Source of the DNA: DASRDR01 sp035550795
GTDB lineage: Bacteria > Methylomirabilota > Methylomirabilia > Rokubacteriales > DASRDR01
Assembly (NCBI GenBank): GCA_035550795.1
Contig: DASZOL010000068.1
Coordinates: 62,001-126,000, forward strand
Direction: 5' to 3'
Length of the DNA: 64,000 bases
Made by a program: the position numbers and the translations under genes. The notes under the pieces are model-generated. The model did no database searches. It was not told the DNA's origin and was given only the letters and a program-made list of their open reading frames with translations. Below are positions 1-8,782 of this stretch, piece by piece (within the stretch, counting starts at the first letter, position 1; each line of letters opens with the position of its first letter).

Positions 1-454
1 CCTCCCGCCGCCCCGGATGCCGCCGGCGCCCCCCCGGGGGCGCCGGCGGTCACGGGAGGCTGCGGAAGGGGGGCACGAGCCACTCGATCAGCCGGGGCCG
101 GAGGCTGCAGTGGTGCCGGGGCTCGTGGGCGACGTGTCGCGGCGTCCCTGAGGTCGTCGGCGAGCACGATGCCCCTTTTCGGCCAAGGGAGGCCTCGCGG
201 GAGCGCGGCGGACGAGGCGGCGGCTTTGCCGGATGGGTGCGCGGTTGGCGCGGTCCATGTCAAGGGCGGCGTGCCAGCCGGCGACGCGCCCGGCGCCCCG
301 TCCTGGCGAACGCTCGCGCCGCGTCGTGATCGCGGGGGGGCGTCGCCGCCGGGAGATCCCCCGGGGTGCGCTCGGTGAAGACCCCGCTGAGGGCTCCGAC
401 CGGAGGCCGCCTGGCCAGGCGGAGGTGGCACGTCCCCAGCAGTCAGGGCCGCGG
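1..454. other. Left edge, no confident gene
   Basis: I recognise no gene here. On the minus strand a short frame ends at a stop at 50-52 with a plausible-looking tail (RLIEWLVPPFRSLP), and a strong GC hairpin follows it, so the 3-prime end of a decayed or short minus-strand gene is possible. No start codon or family could be assigned to that frame. The rest is the 3-prime flank of the MetE-like gene that ends at 455. Confidence 0.3.
20..49. terminator. Perfect GC hairpin, possible terminator
   Basis: Fourteen bases at 20-33 (CCGCCGGCGCCCCC) are exactly complementary to 36-49, leaving only two bases between the arms, so about four bases would open in practice. It lies directly after a minus-strand stop at 50-52. 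No T-run follows on either strand, so a terminator role is an inference from stem strength and position. Confidence 0.35.
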
Positions 455-1609
455 TCACGAGAACTGCCGCCAGAACTCCCGCGAGGCCAGCCGGGCGCCC
501 TCGGCGAGGCTGGCGAGCTTCGCCCACACGACGCCCGGGTCCACCGCGGCCTGGCCGACCCAGGTGCCGTAGCCGCAGTCGGTGCCGGCGATGACGTTCT
601 CGCGGCCCACCAGCTTGGCGTACCGCCCGATGCGCTGGGCCACCAGCTCAGGGTGCTCGATGTAGTTCGTCTTCGACTCGAGCACCCCGGGAATGAGGAC
701 CTTCCCCTCGGGCAGGCGCACACGCTCGAACAGCTGCCACTCGTGCGCGTGCCGCGGGTTGGCAGCCTCGAACGAGATACCGCTGGGCCGGGCCGCGAAC
801 ACGATGTCGACGATGTCCCGGAGCGGCACGTCGTAGTGATGGGGTCCCTCGTAGTTGCCCCAGCACACGTGCATGCGGACGCGGTCCGGCGGCACGCCGG
901 CGAGGGCGTGGTCGAGCGCCTCGACGTGGAGCCGCGCCATCCGGCGGAACTCCTCGAGGCTCAAGTCGGCGAACTGGATGTGCCGCCCCATCGCGAGGTC
1001 CGGACAGTCCACCTGGAGCAGCAGCCCCGCGCGGACCACGGCCTCGTACTCGTGCCGCATCGCGTCCGCGATGGCGAAGAGGTAGGCCTCGTGGCTCGGG
1101 TAGTGGTCGTTGCGGAAGAAGAGGGAGATGACGCCCGGCGAGGCCGCGGTCAGGAATGCCTCCTCCGCCTGGACCTCGGCCAGCGCCGCCTTGAGGTTCT
1201 CGGCGTCGGTCTCCGCGGCCCGGGCGTCCCGCACGGCGATCGGTCCGTTGCAGGCCGGGGTCCGGCGCCGGGCCCGCCCCGGATCGCCGAAGACTCGCCG
1301 CGCCAGCTCGGGGAAGTCCACCAGGTCCCGGTACTGCAGCGGCTGGCTCGTGCCGCCGAACCCGGCCAGGCGGTCCTTGACGTAGGTCGCGTAGCTCGGC
1401 TTGCTGAGCTCGCCGTCGTCGATCACGTCGAGTCCGGCGTCGGCCTGCTTCCGCACGACCTCGGCCACCGCCGAGCGGGTGCGGGCGGCCAGGGCGGCGC
1501 CATCCACCGGGACCCCCTCCTCCCGGGCGAACATGGCGCGAACGAGGTCGTCGGGCCGGGGCAGGCTGCCGGTATGCGTGGTGAGGAACCGGCCGCTGCT
1601 GCGCTTCAT
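455..1609 (-). CDS. MetE-like zinc methyltransferase (short form), copy A
   Basis: This 384-residue protein belongs to the cobalamin-independent methionine synthase C-terminal family (COG0620). The opening MKRSSGRFLTTHTGSLPRP carries the family's TTxxGSxPR signature. The four zinc ligands of MetE have counterparts: His and Cys in MHVCWGN, Glu in SFEAANP, and Cys in GTDCGYG. It lacks the long N-terminal half of true MetE, so it is a core-only methyltransferase whose methyl donor and acceptor are unknown. The ATG at 1609 overlaps the stop of the upstream paralogue as ATGA, so the two are co-transcribed and probably translationally coupled. It is closer in sequence to the copy at 25778-26944 than to its neighbour. 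Methionine synthesis, or demethylation of an imported compound, are both possible. Confidence 0.85.
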   Translation of the reverse strand: MKRSSGRFLTTHTGSLPRPDDLVRAMFAREEGVPVDGAALAARTRSAVAEVVRKQADAGLDVIDDGELSKPSYATYVKDRLAGFGGTSQPLQYRDLVDFPELARRVFGDPGRARRRTPACNGPIAVRDARAAETDAENLKAALAEVQAEEAFLTAASPGVISLFFRNDHYPSHEAYLFAIADAMRHEYEAVVRAGLLLQVDCPDLAMGRHIQFADLSLEEFRRMARLHVEALDHALAGVPPDRVRMHVCWGNYEGPHHYDVPLRDIVDIVFAARPSGISFEAANPRHAHEWQLFERVRLPEGKVLIPGVLESKTNYIEHPELVAQRIGRYAKLVGRENVIAGTDCGYGTWVGQAAVDPGVVWAKLASLAEGARLASREFWRQFS

Positions 1610-2754
1610 GCGAAGCGGGGATCGGCGGCCGGCACCGGCGCCTCGGGCAGCCGGAGCTCCCGGCGCACGATGTTGGCCCCGAGAGCGATGGCCACGCACT
1701 TGTAGAAGGCGATCCGGCGCGCGAGCCCCTCGCGGCCGAAGCCGCAATCCGTCGAGATGATGAGCCGCTCGGGCGCCACGTACTCGAGGGCTTTCCGGAT
1801 GAGGTTCGCCACGACGTCCGGCGGCTCGACGGCGGTCGAGGTGTGGCTGACGACGCCGATCGCGATCTTCTTGTCGCTCCGGTGCTTGCCGAGGAGGGGC
1901 AGATCCCGCCCGCCGGTCGAAGCGCACTCAAGCGTCAGCACGTCCGCGTCGGTGGCGAGCAGGTACGGAAGCGCGCGCTCGTAGGAGGGACGCTCCCAGT
2001 AGAGCGGCTGCTGGTTCGGGTTCCCCCAGCACGTGTGGAGCCACACCTCGGTCTCGACGCCGCGGATCTCCCGGTTGATCGCGTCCGTGAAAAACTGGAG
2101 CTCGGCGTCCGAGGCGCTGCCGTCGGCGGCGGCGCTGTGGTGGCGAGGCTCCTCGACCTGGATCACCCGGCAGCCGGCCGCGGCGACCTGGCGCAGCTCG
2201 GCGTTGAACGCGTCGGCGACGTCGAGGATCAGTTCCTTCTCCGAGGCATAGTGCCGGTTGACGAGCATCTTGGCGAGCGTCTGGGCACTGATCGCGCCGA
2301 ACTTCACCGGCCGGTCGGTGAACCGCTGGGCGGTCCGCCAGAGCGCGGCGTACTGGAGGGGACCGCCCTCGATCCGCTCGCCCACGACGGCCGGCTGGTA
2401 GGCCTCCATGACCTCGTAGAGGATGTGGCCCGGGCGGAGGGTCCAGCCGGCCGCCCGCGTCCGGTCCACGTGGCCAACGATCCCGGAGAGTCGCTCGATG
2501 GGATAGTAGAACCACGACCGCCCGCCCACGGTGAGGTCGAAGCGCGAGTCGCCGTCGGTGACGATGTCGAGGCCCGCGCGCACCTGCTCGCCGATGACGC
2601 AGCTCACGGCGTCGAGGTACTGCTCGCGAAAGACGCTGTCGCCCAGCGCTTCCTTGAAGGAGCGGCGTCGCAGCCCCTCGGTGAACCAGGCCGGCCGCGG
2701 ATAGGACCCGGTGATCGTGGTGGGGAGCACCAGGTCGCGGGTCGCGTTCAGCAC
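1606..2754 (-). CDS. MetE-like zinc methyltransferase (short form), copy B
   Basis: This 382-residue member of the MetE C-terminal family begins near LPTTITGSYPRP and keeps the zinc ligands as LHTCWGN (His, Cys), LTLECAST (Glu) and STDCGFG (Cys). The start is taken as GTG at 2754; no ATG lies nearby in frame, and the upstream frame has no family similarity. It is first in a two-gene operon with copy A, which it overlaps by four bases. It is clearly more diverged than copies A and C, which suggests a different substrate or a heteromeric partnership. The divergent Liv-type importer starting at 2989 may supply the substrate, but that is inference from position. Confidence 0.83.
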   Translation of the reverse strand: MLNATRDLVLPTTITGSYPRPAWFTEGLRRRSFKEALGDSVFREQYLDAVSCVIGEQVRAGLDIVTDGDSRFDLTVGGRSWFYYPIERLSGIVGHVDRTRAAGWTLRPGHILYEVMEAYQPAVVGERIEGGPLQYAALWRTAQRFTDRPVKFGAISAQTLAKMLVNRHYASEKELILDVADAFNAELRQVAAAGCRVIQVEEPRHHSAAADGSASDAELQFFTDAINREIRGVETEVWLHTCWGNPNQQPLYWERPSYERALPYLLATDADVLTLECASTGGRDLPLLGKHRSDKKIAIGVVSHTSTAVEPPDVVANLIRKALEYVAPERLIISTDCGFGREGLARRIAFYKCVAIALGANIVRRELRLPEAPVPAADPRFA

Positions 2755-2893
2755 GGCGGCTAGGCTATCACGTCGAGGGCTTCCGCGGGGCACGGGCCTG
2801 GTATAGAGTCGTGCCGCACGAGCCTGACGCAGGTCGCGGCGTCCCGCACGGAGCTGGGGGCCGTCAGAGCCCCCGGGCGCGGGACGCGCCAGC

Positions 2894-2975
2894 CGAGACG
2901 ACCAGAGGCCGCCGCGTCGCCCGCGCCGGCCGAGACGACCAGAGGCCGCCGCGTCGCCCGCGCCGGCCGAGACGA
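2894..2975. repeat. 37-bp tandem repeat, 2.2 copies
   Basis: A 37-base unit beginning CGAGACGACCAGAGGCCGCC occurs exactly twice, at 2894-2930 and 2931-2967, followed by eight bases of a third copy. The array ends just before the ribosome-binding region (gagaggagg) of the binding-protein gene at 2989 and lies in the spacer between divergent operons. It may be a replication-slippage product or repeated regulator-binding sites. Confidence 0.9.
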
Positions 2976-2988
2976 GAGGAGGCCCATC

Positions 2989-4197
2989 ATGACGCTCTCG
3001 ATCCGAACGCTCGGCATGCTCGCCGTCGCCCTGGGGCTCGCCTTGGCGACGCCCGTCGCCGCGGTGGCTGCGCCGACCGGGCCGCCGGTTCGCATCGGGA
3101 GCTCGCTGGCCCTCACGGGGCCCCTGGCGGCGACCGCGCTGGTGCACAAGATCACGGGTGAGATCTACGTCGATGAGCTGAACCGGAAGAACGGCCTGCT
3201 CGGGCGGCCGGTCGAGTGGGCCCTGCTCGACGACCAGTCCAAGCCCGACCTCGCGCGCACGCTCTACGAGCGCCTGGTCACGGTGGACAAGGTCGACCTC
3301 CTCATCGGGCCGTACGCCACCGGGTCGATCCTCTCGGCCATGGGAGTGGCACAGCGCTACGACAAGCTCCTGGTCCACCACACCTTCGGCATCCCGCATC
3401 TCGCGAAGTACGAGCGCCAGTTCCCCACCTGGGCGATCGGCCCGGAGCCCGGCCGCACCTTTCCGAACCTCCTGCTCGACGCGCTGGCCGCGTCGAGCAA
3501 GCCGCCGCAGACGATCGCGATCGTGACCGACAAGTTCCCGTCGGTGCACTTCATGTCGACTGGCGCCCGTGAGGCCGCGCAGAAGCGGGGCCTGCGCGAG
3601 GCCCTCTACCTCGAGTTCGAGTTCGGCACCCGCGACTTCGGGCCGATCGCCGCGCGGGTCAAGGACGCGAACCCGGACTTCCTGTGGGTCGGCGCGATCG
3701 GGCTCGACGGGAACCAACTGCTGGAGGCTCTCAAGAAGATCGACTACACGCCGAAGAGCCACTTCTACCTCTATCCCGCGCCGGGCCCGCTGGCCAAGGC
3801 GCCGGAGGGCAACGGTGCGCTCTCCACGACGGTGTTCGAGGAGCACCCCCCGTTCACGAACGGGCCCGCGGCAGCCGAGTTCGTCAAGCTGTTCCGCGCG
3901 CGTGCGACCACGGCCGGGCTGCCCTACACCGCCGTCGACGTCCAGGCGGCCGCGTCGTACACGGCCTGGCAGCTGCTCGAGGCGGCGGTGACCGCCACGA
4001 AGAGCCTGGACGACAAGGTGCTGGCCCAGTGGCTCAAGACGAACCGGGTCGACACCATCATCGGCAAGCTGCGCTTCGACGGACCCAACAACTACGGCGA
4101 CGACCTGTCGAAGGTGAAGCAGGTGCAGGACGGAAAATGGCTGGTCGTGTGGCCGAAGGAGTACGCGGCGCCGGGAGCCCAGCTGCTCATCCGGTGA
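2989..4197 (+). CDS. Liv-type ABC transporter substrate-binding protein
   Basis: A 402-residue periplasmic binding protein of the type I fold (Peripla_BP_6, LivJ/amide-binding family). Residues 1-28 form a signal peptide ending near VAAVAAP. The mature protein opens with IRIGSSLALTGPLA-like sequence (VRIGSSLALTGPLAA), the hallmark of this family, which binds branched-chain amino acids, amides, short-chain acids or aromatics. A GAGGAGG ribosome-binding site precedes the ATG. It heads an operon with the permease, permease-ATPase and ATPase genes that follow on the same strand. Ligand identity cannot be read from sequence. The flanking MetE-like and ring-cleavage genes hint at an aromatic or methylated substrate, by context only. 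Confidence 0.93.
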   Translation: MTLSIRTLGMLAVALGLALATPVAAVAAPTGPPVRIGSSLALTGPLAATALVHKITGEIYVDELNRKNGLLGRPVEWALLDDQSKPDLARTLYERLVTVDKVDLLIGPYATGSILSAMGVAQRYDKLLVHHTFGIPHLAKYERQFPTWAIGPEPGRTFPNLLLDALAASSKPPQTIAIVTDKFPSVHFMSTGAREAAQKRGLREALYLEFEFGTRDFGPIAARVKDANPDFLWVGAIGLDGNQLLEALKKIDYTPKSHFYLYPAPGPLAKAPEGNGALSTTVFEEHPPFTNGPAAAEFVKLFRARATTAGLPYTAVDVQAAASYTAWQLLEAAVTATKSLDDKVLAQWLKTNRVDTIIGKLRFDGPNNYGDDLSKVKQVQDGKWLVVWPKEYAAPGAQLLIR

Positions 4198-4248
4198 CGA
4201 GCTCGATGCCCGCCGCGCCGGGTCGTCCGGTCTAGCCGGCGGCCGCGT

Positions 4249-5100
4249 GTGCCGAGCTTCACGCTCCTCGCGCAGTCGGTTCTCTCCGGGATCTTCGTCG
4301 GCGGGCTGTACGGCCTCCTCGGCCTCGGGCTCAGCCTGTCCTGGGGTCTCCTCCGCCTCATCAACCTCGCTCACTTCGCCCTCGCGTTTCTCGGCGCCTA
4401 CCTGACGTACACGCTCTCGACGGCGTTCGAGCTCGATCCCTTCTGGTGTCTCGCGCTCGTGCCGCCCGCGTTCTTCGGGATCGGGGTCCTCAGCCAGCTC
4501 GTCTTCGTCCGGTTCCGCGTGACCCAGTTCGGGTCGCTCCTCGTCACGTTCGGGCTGACCGTCATGATCGAGAGCCTGATCCAGTGGATCTGGACCGCTG
4601 ACTACCGGCGTCTCGAGACCGTCTACGGCACCGCCTCGTGGCGCGTCGGCCCCCTCTTCGTTCCCGTTGCAGAGCTGCTCGCCCTCCTGACCGCCGCGGC
4701 CCTGGCCGGCCTCACGTGGGCCTGGCTTCGCTACACCTGGGTGGGCAAGGGGCTCCGGGCCTGCGCGGAGGACCCGCACATCGCCGCGGCGTTCGGCGTG
4801 AACCACCGCCGCCTGGCGCTGGTGCTCTCGGGTCTCAGCGCCGCGTTCGCGGGCGTGGCCGGCGCCTTCGTCGCACTCATCTACACGCTGGCGCCGGCTC
4901 AGATCTACGCGTGGATCGGGGTCGTCTTCGCCGCAGTGATCCTGGGCGGGCTCGGCAACCCCCTGGGCCCGTTGGTGGCGGGGGTCGTGATCGGCGTCAG
5001 CGAGGCGTTGACCATGGCGCTGACCGCCCCCGCCTGGGCCCCGCTCGTCTCGTTCACGCTGCTGATCCTGGTGCTCCTGCTGCGCCCGGGGCGCGTGTAG
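4249..5100 (+). CDS. Liv-type ABC transporter permease (LivH-like)
   Basis: A 283-residue inner-membrane permease of the LivH family. It has about eight hydrophobic segments and typical stretches such as GLYGLLGLGLSLSWGLLRLINLAH near the N-terminus (shortened match: NLAHFALAFLGAYLTY) and AVILGGLGNPLGPLVAG near the end. The start is GTG at 4249, giving MPSFTLLAQSVLSG; the N-terminal segment would be lost from any later start. It lies 51 bases after the binding-protein gene and one base before the permease-ATPase gene, so translational coupling is likely. Together with the permease half of the next gene it would form the membrane pore. Confidence 0.92.
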   Translation: MPSFTLLAQSVLSGIFVGGLYGLLGLGLSLSWGLLRLINLAHFALAFLGAYLTYTLSTAFELDPFWCLALVPPAFFGIGVLSQLVFVRFRVTQFGSLLVTFGLTVMIESLIQWIWTADYRRLETVYGTASWRVGPLFVPVAELLALLTAAALAGLTWAWLRYTWVGKGLRACAEDPHIAAAFGVNHRRLALVLSGLSAAFAGVAGAFVALIYTLAPAQIYAWIGVVFAAVILGGLGNPLGPLVAGVVIGVSEALTMALTAPAWAPLVSFTLLILVLLLRPGRV

Positions 5101-5101
5101 G

Positions 5102-6841
5102 GTGCGTCGTCTCGCCGCGCCCGCGGCCTTCCTCGCGGTGGGTCTCGGGCTCCTCGTCCCGGCCGCCGCGACGCTGCCCGCGTTCTACGAGTCGTTCCTC
5201 TACCTCGTTCTTCACTGGGTGGCGCTGGCGACCAGCTGGAGCATCCTGAGCGGGTTCTCCGGGTACTTCAGCTTCGGTCACGGCGCGTTTTTCGGGGCGG
5301 GGATGTACGCGACGGCGATGCTGGCGACCGGGGGACTTCCGTTCCTGCCGACCTTGCCGCTGGCCGGGCTGGCGGCCGCCGCGTTCGGGGTGGCGATGGG
5401 AGCGGTGGTCTTCCGGGTACCGCGACTCCGCGGCGAGCTGTTCGCGCTGCTCACGCTCGCCGTGACGTTCGTGCTCGCCACGGTCGTGCTCAACACGCGC
5501 ATCGACGGCGGCCCCGGCGTTTACCTGAGCGCGGTGCCGCTCCCGCGGCTCGGCGGCTCGGCGACCGGCACCCTCTACGTCCTCGGGCTCGCGGTCGCGC
5601 TCCTGACGGTCGCGACCGCCTACGCCGTCTACCACGCGCGCTGGGGCGCCGGACTCTTCGCCATTCACGACGACGAGGACGTGGCCGAGGTGCTCGGCGT
5701 GCCCACCTATCGCTACAAGCTCCTCGCGCTCGGCCTTTCCTCGGGCCTGGCCGGCGTCGCGGGAGGCATTCACGCGATGTTCGTGACCTACGTCACGGTG
5801 GCCGAGACGTTCTCCATCGTCGTGCCCCTCTACGTCATTCTGATGAGCGTGGTCGGCGGGGCCCGGCACTGGCTCGGTCCGGCGCTCGGCGCGGTGCTCG
5901 TCACGGTCCTGATGTACGGGGTCACCGGAGGCCAGACGGCGGTCGCCGGGCGCGCGGTGGTGGGCCTCACCCTCATGCTCGTGATCCTGTTCCTGCCCGA
6001 GGGGATCACCGGCTTCATGGTGCGGCGGCGCTCGAACCGGCCGGGCGCGCCCGCCCCCCGCCCGGTGTCCCCTCGGCCGGCGGTCGCACAGAGGCGTCCG
6101 TCGGACACAGGAGGCCCGCCGCTCCTCGTCTGCAGCGACGTCCGGAAGGCCTTTCGCGGCATCCAGGCGCTGCGCGGGGTGAGCCTCGAGGTCCGGGAAG
6201 GGGAGATCCTGGGCCTCGTCGGCCCGAACGGCTCCGGGAAGTCGACGCTGATCAACGTGGTCAGCGGCCATCACCGGGCGGACGGGGGCCGGGTCCTGGT
6301 CGGCGGTATGGACGTCACCGGCCGCGACGCCCACGAGATCGCGCGGCTCGGCGTCGCGCGAACGTACCAGATTCCTCGGCCTTTCGCCCACCTCACGCTC
6401 CGCGAGAACGTGGCCGTCGCGGGCATGTTCGGGCGCCTGGGCCACCGGCGGCGTACGGCCGAGCGCGAGGCGGGACGCTGGCTCGAGTTCGCGGGGCTCG
6501 CCGACCGCGCCGACCAGCTGCCCGCCGCCCTGAACCTCCACCAGCGGAAGTTTCTCGAGCTCGCTCGGGCCCTGGCCTCCGAGCCCCGGCTCGTCATGCT
6601 CGACGAGGTGCTCTCGGGCCTGACGCCCTCGGAGATGACCGATGCGACCCGGCTGGTCCGAGACATCCGGGACCGCGGGGCGACAGTCGTGTTCGTCGAG
6701 CACATCATGCGAGCGGTGATGGAGCTCGCCGACCGCGTGGTCGTCCTTGACGTCGGCGAGCTCGTCACGAGCGGCGCGCCGCAGGACGTCATGCGGAATC
6801 CCGACGTCGTCCGGCGGTACCTGGGGACGGCGCATGCTTGA
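5102..6841 (+). CDS. Fused Liv-type permease-ATPase (LivM-LivG)
   Basis: A 579-residue fusion. Residues 1 to about 310 are a LivM permease (FGHGAFFGAGMYATA motif, multiple membrane spans). A Pro/Arg-rich linker of roughly 30 residues follows, and residues from about 345 are a LivG ATPase. Walker A (GPNGSGKS) is near residue 374, Walker B is VMLDEVLSGL, and the switch His is in VEHIM. The usual LSGGQ signature is replaced by LNLHQRKFLELARAL. GTG at 5102 is one base after the previous stop. Such fusions are known in this family. They fix one permease to one ATPase, with the separate LivF at 6834 supplying the second nucleotide-binding domain. Confidence 0.93.
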   Translation: MRRLAAPAAFLAVGLGLLVPAAATLPAFYESFLYLVLHWVALATSWSILSGFSGYFSFGHGAFFGAGMYATAMLATGGLPFLPTLPLAGLAAAAFGVAMGAVVFRVPRLRGELFALLTLAVTFVLATVVLNTRIDGGPGVYLSAVPLPRLGGSATGTLYVLGLAVALLTVATAYAVYHARWGAGLFAIHDDEDVAEVLGVPTYRYKLLALGLSSGLAGVAGGIHAMFVTYVTVAETFSIVVPLYVILMSVVGGARHWLGPALGAVLVTVLMYGVTGGQTAVAGRAVVGLTLMLVILFLPEGITGFMVRRRSNRPGAPAPRPVSPRPAVAQRRPSDTGGPPLLVCSDVRKAFRGIQALRGVSLEVREGEILGLVGPNGSGKSTLINVVSGHHRADGGRVLVGGMDVTGRDAHEIARLGVARTYQIPRPFAHLTLRENVAVAGMFGRLGHRRRTAEREAGRWLEFAGLADRADQLPAALNLHQRKFLELARALASEPRLVMLDEVLSGLTPSEMTDATRLVRDIRDRGATVVFVEHIMRAVMELADRVVVLDVGELVTSGAPQDVMRNPDVVRRYLGTAHA

Positions 6842-7547
6842 GGTCGAGGGCTTGCAGGTCGCGTACGGGGACGCCACCGCGCTCTGGGACGTCTCGCTCC
6901 ACGTGGGCGAGGGCGAGCTGGTGTCGGTGGTCGGACCCAACGGCAGCGGCAAGACCACGCTCATCAACACGATCGCGGGGCTGCTCCAGGCGCGCGCCGG
7001 CCGGCTCCGCTTCAGGGGTGGGGACCTGACCCGTGTTGCGCCGCATCAGGTCGCGAGCCGAGGCATCGCGATCGTGCCCGAGGGTCGCCGGCTCTTCACC
7101 GGCATGACGGTGGAGGAGAATCTCGAGCTCGGATGCTACACGCCCGGGCTCCGGGCGGGCCGAGCCGCCCGCCTCGAGCGCGTCTACGGGACCTTCCCGG
7201 TGCTCCGCGCGCGCCGCCGGCAAGCGGCGGGGACGCTTTCGGGCGGCGAGCAGCAAATGGTCGCGCTCGGCCGCGCGCTGATGGCCGGGCCGCGCCTGCT
7301 GCTCCTCGACGAGCCGTCCCTCGGACTGGCGCCGGCCGTCGTGGAGCACGTCTTCGACGTGGTCGAGGCCCTTCACCGGGAGGGCGTGGCGGTGCTCCTC
7401 GTCGAGCAGAACGTCAGGAAGGCGCTGGCCGTGGCGAGCCGGGCCTACGTCCTGGCGGAGGGCCGCGTCGTCTCGAGCGGGACGCCGGCCCTCCTCCTCG
7501 CCGAGCCTCAGATCCGGAGCGTCTACCTCGGCGACCCCGGGGGCTGA
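6834..7547 (+). CDS. Liv-type ABC transporter ATPase (LivF)
   Basis: A 237-residue ATPase of the LivF family that powers uptake with the LivG half of the preceding protein. It shows Walker A GPNGSGKTT, a canonical signature LSGGEQQMVALGRAL, Walker B LLLLDEPSLGLAP and a switch-region VEQN. ATG at 6834 lies inside the end of the preceding gene (8-base overlap, different frame), a common arrangement for coupled translation. It completes the Liv-type transporter; the operon seems to end here, because about 300 bases follow without a gene. Confidence 0.94.
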   Translation: MLEVEGLQVAYGDATALWDVSLHVGEGELVSVVGPNGSGKTTLINTIAGLLQARAGRLRFRGGDLTRVAPHQVASRGIAIVPEGRRLFTGMTVEENLELGCYTPGLRAGRAARLERVYGTFPVLRARRRQAAGTLSGGEQQMVALGRALMAGPRLLLLDEPSLGLAPAVVEHVFDVVEALHREGVAVLLVEQNVRKALAVASRAYVLAEGRVVSSGTPALLLAEPQIRSVYLGDPGG

Positions 7548-7846
7548 TCGGACCGGGCGCCGGAGGCGACGCGCGTCGCAGCGCCACGGGAGCACGCCGG
7601 TGCCAGGAGGGACGCCTGGAGGCGCCGACGAAGGCGGCGAAAGAGCGATGCTTGTGGCACGTGTGGCCCGGGCGTCCCGGCCGGCCCCGACCTTGACACG
7701 TCCCGGGCGATCGGCCAGGCTTCCGGTATCGTTTCGGGCCGGCGTCGACCTGCCGCCGGAGGCTCGCCAACCCCGAGACCGACGGGCATGAGGCGCGCAC
7801 TGATGCGAGCGACCGTTCCAGAGAGCGTGAGCGTCCGGACTCCGGA
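7548..7846. other. Intergenic spacer after the Liv-type operon
   Basis: I see no gene. A TTGACA box lies at 7693-7698, but no convincing -10 element sits 16-18 bases downstream (CAGGCT at 17), so it is not called as a promoter. The spacer probably contains the promoter for the catabolic operon starting at 7847. Confidence 0.4.
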
Positions 7847-8782
7847 ATGACGGCGACGCTCGGCTTCGTGGGGCTCGGGGTGATGGGCGGTCGCATGGCG
7901 AAGCGGCTGCTCGACGCGGGCCATCCCGTCGTGGGGTACAACCGTACCCGGGCGAAGGCCCAGTGGCTGATCGACGCCGGGCTCAAGCCCGCAGCCTCCC
8001 CCCGCACGGCGGCGGCGGCCGCCGACGTGGTCTTCAGCATGGTAACCGACACGGCGGCGCTTGACGCGGTGGCACGGGGAGCCGACGGGCTCCTCGCCGG
8101 GCTGCGGCCAGGTGCGGTGTACGTGGAGATGAGCACGGTGGATCCGGGGCTGACGCGGGCCCTCGGGGTGGAGTCGGCGGCCGGGGGAGCAGCGATGCTC
8201 GACGCGCCCGTCTCGGGGAGCGTCGCCACGCTCGACGCCGGACAGCTCTCATTCATGGTTGGCGGGGACGCGGCGGTTCTCGACCGGGTGCGGTTGTACC
8301 TCACCGCCATCGGCCCCACGATCACCCACGTCGGACCACTGGGGCTCGCCGTCACGATGAAAATCGCCGCCAACCTGGGGCTGGCCGTCCAGATGCTGGC
8401 CTTCAGCGAGGCGGTCTGTCTCGCGGAGAAGGCGGGGATTGCCCGCGAGCGCGCCGTCGAGGCGCTCCTCCGGAGCGTGATCGCGTCGCCCATGGTGAAG
8501 TACCGCGGCCCGTTCGTCCTCGGCATGCCGGCGGAGGCGTGGTTCGACGTGAAGATGATGCAGAAGGACCTTCGGCTGGCCCTCGGCCTCGGGCGCTCGG
8601 TGGGCGTGACGCTGCCCAGCACCGCGCTCGCCCACGAGCTCCTGACGGCGGCCCGCGGGCTCGGGCTGGCCGATCACGACTTCGCGGTGGTATTCGACGT
8701 GCTGGCGGCGATGAGCGGCCTGCCGCCGAGCGCCAAGCCCGGCACCGCCCCGGCCGCCGTCGCCCGATCTGGAGGACCGTGA
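7847..8782 (+). CDS. NAD(P)-dependent beta-hydroxyacid dehydrogenase
   Basis: A 311-residue member of the 3-hydroxyisobutyrate/6-phosphogluconate dehydrogenase family. The Rossmann motif is GFVGLGVMG at residues 6-14, and the substrate-binding motif is DAPVSGSVATLDAG, where most relatives read SGG. The catalytic Lys lies in GLAVTMKIAANLG. It would oxidise a 3-hydroxyacid or reduce a semialdehyde or 2-oxoacid. The stop overlaps the next start as TGATG, so it is the first gene of a tightly packed operon with the M24-fold protein and the LigB/LigA ring-cleavage pair. A role in processing side chains or ring-fission products is inferred from that context. Confidence 0.88.
   Translation: MTATLGFVGLGVMGGRMAKRLLDAGHPVVGYNRTRAKAQWLIDAGLKPAASPRTAAAAADVVFSMVTDTAALDAVARGADGLLAGLRPGAVYVEMSTVDPGLTRALGVESAAGGAAMLDAPVSGSVATLDAGQLSFMVGGDAAVLDRVRLYLTAIGPTITHVGPLGLAVTMKIAANLGLAVQMLAFSEAVCLAEKAGIARERAVEALLRSVIASPMVKYRGPFVLGMPAEAWFDVKMMQKDLRLALGLGRSVGVTLPSTALAHELLTAARGLGLADHDFAVVFDVLAAMSGLPPSAKPGTAPAAVARSGGP

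Noticed and set aside
235..263. A minus-strand promoter (TTGACA at 263-258, then GCACCC after 17 bases).
   Set aside because: The -10 match is very poor and no gene downstream on that strand could be recognised.
1606..4806. Very long open frames antisense to, or extending beyond, real genes, such as the one running from the MetE-like gene through the Liv-type region.
   Set aside because: High GC suppresses stop codons in all frames. Outside the MetE-like part the translation is Arg/Pro/Glu-rich, has no family motif, and overlaps well-supported genes on the other strand.
7693..7721. A sigma-70 promoter at the TTGACA before the dehydrogenase gene.
   Set aside because: The hexamer 17 bases downstream is CAGGCT, matching consensus at only two positions; TATCGT occurs further on but 28 bases away.
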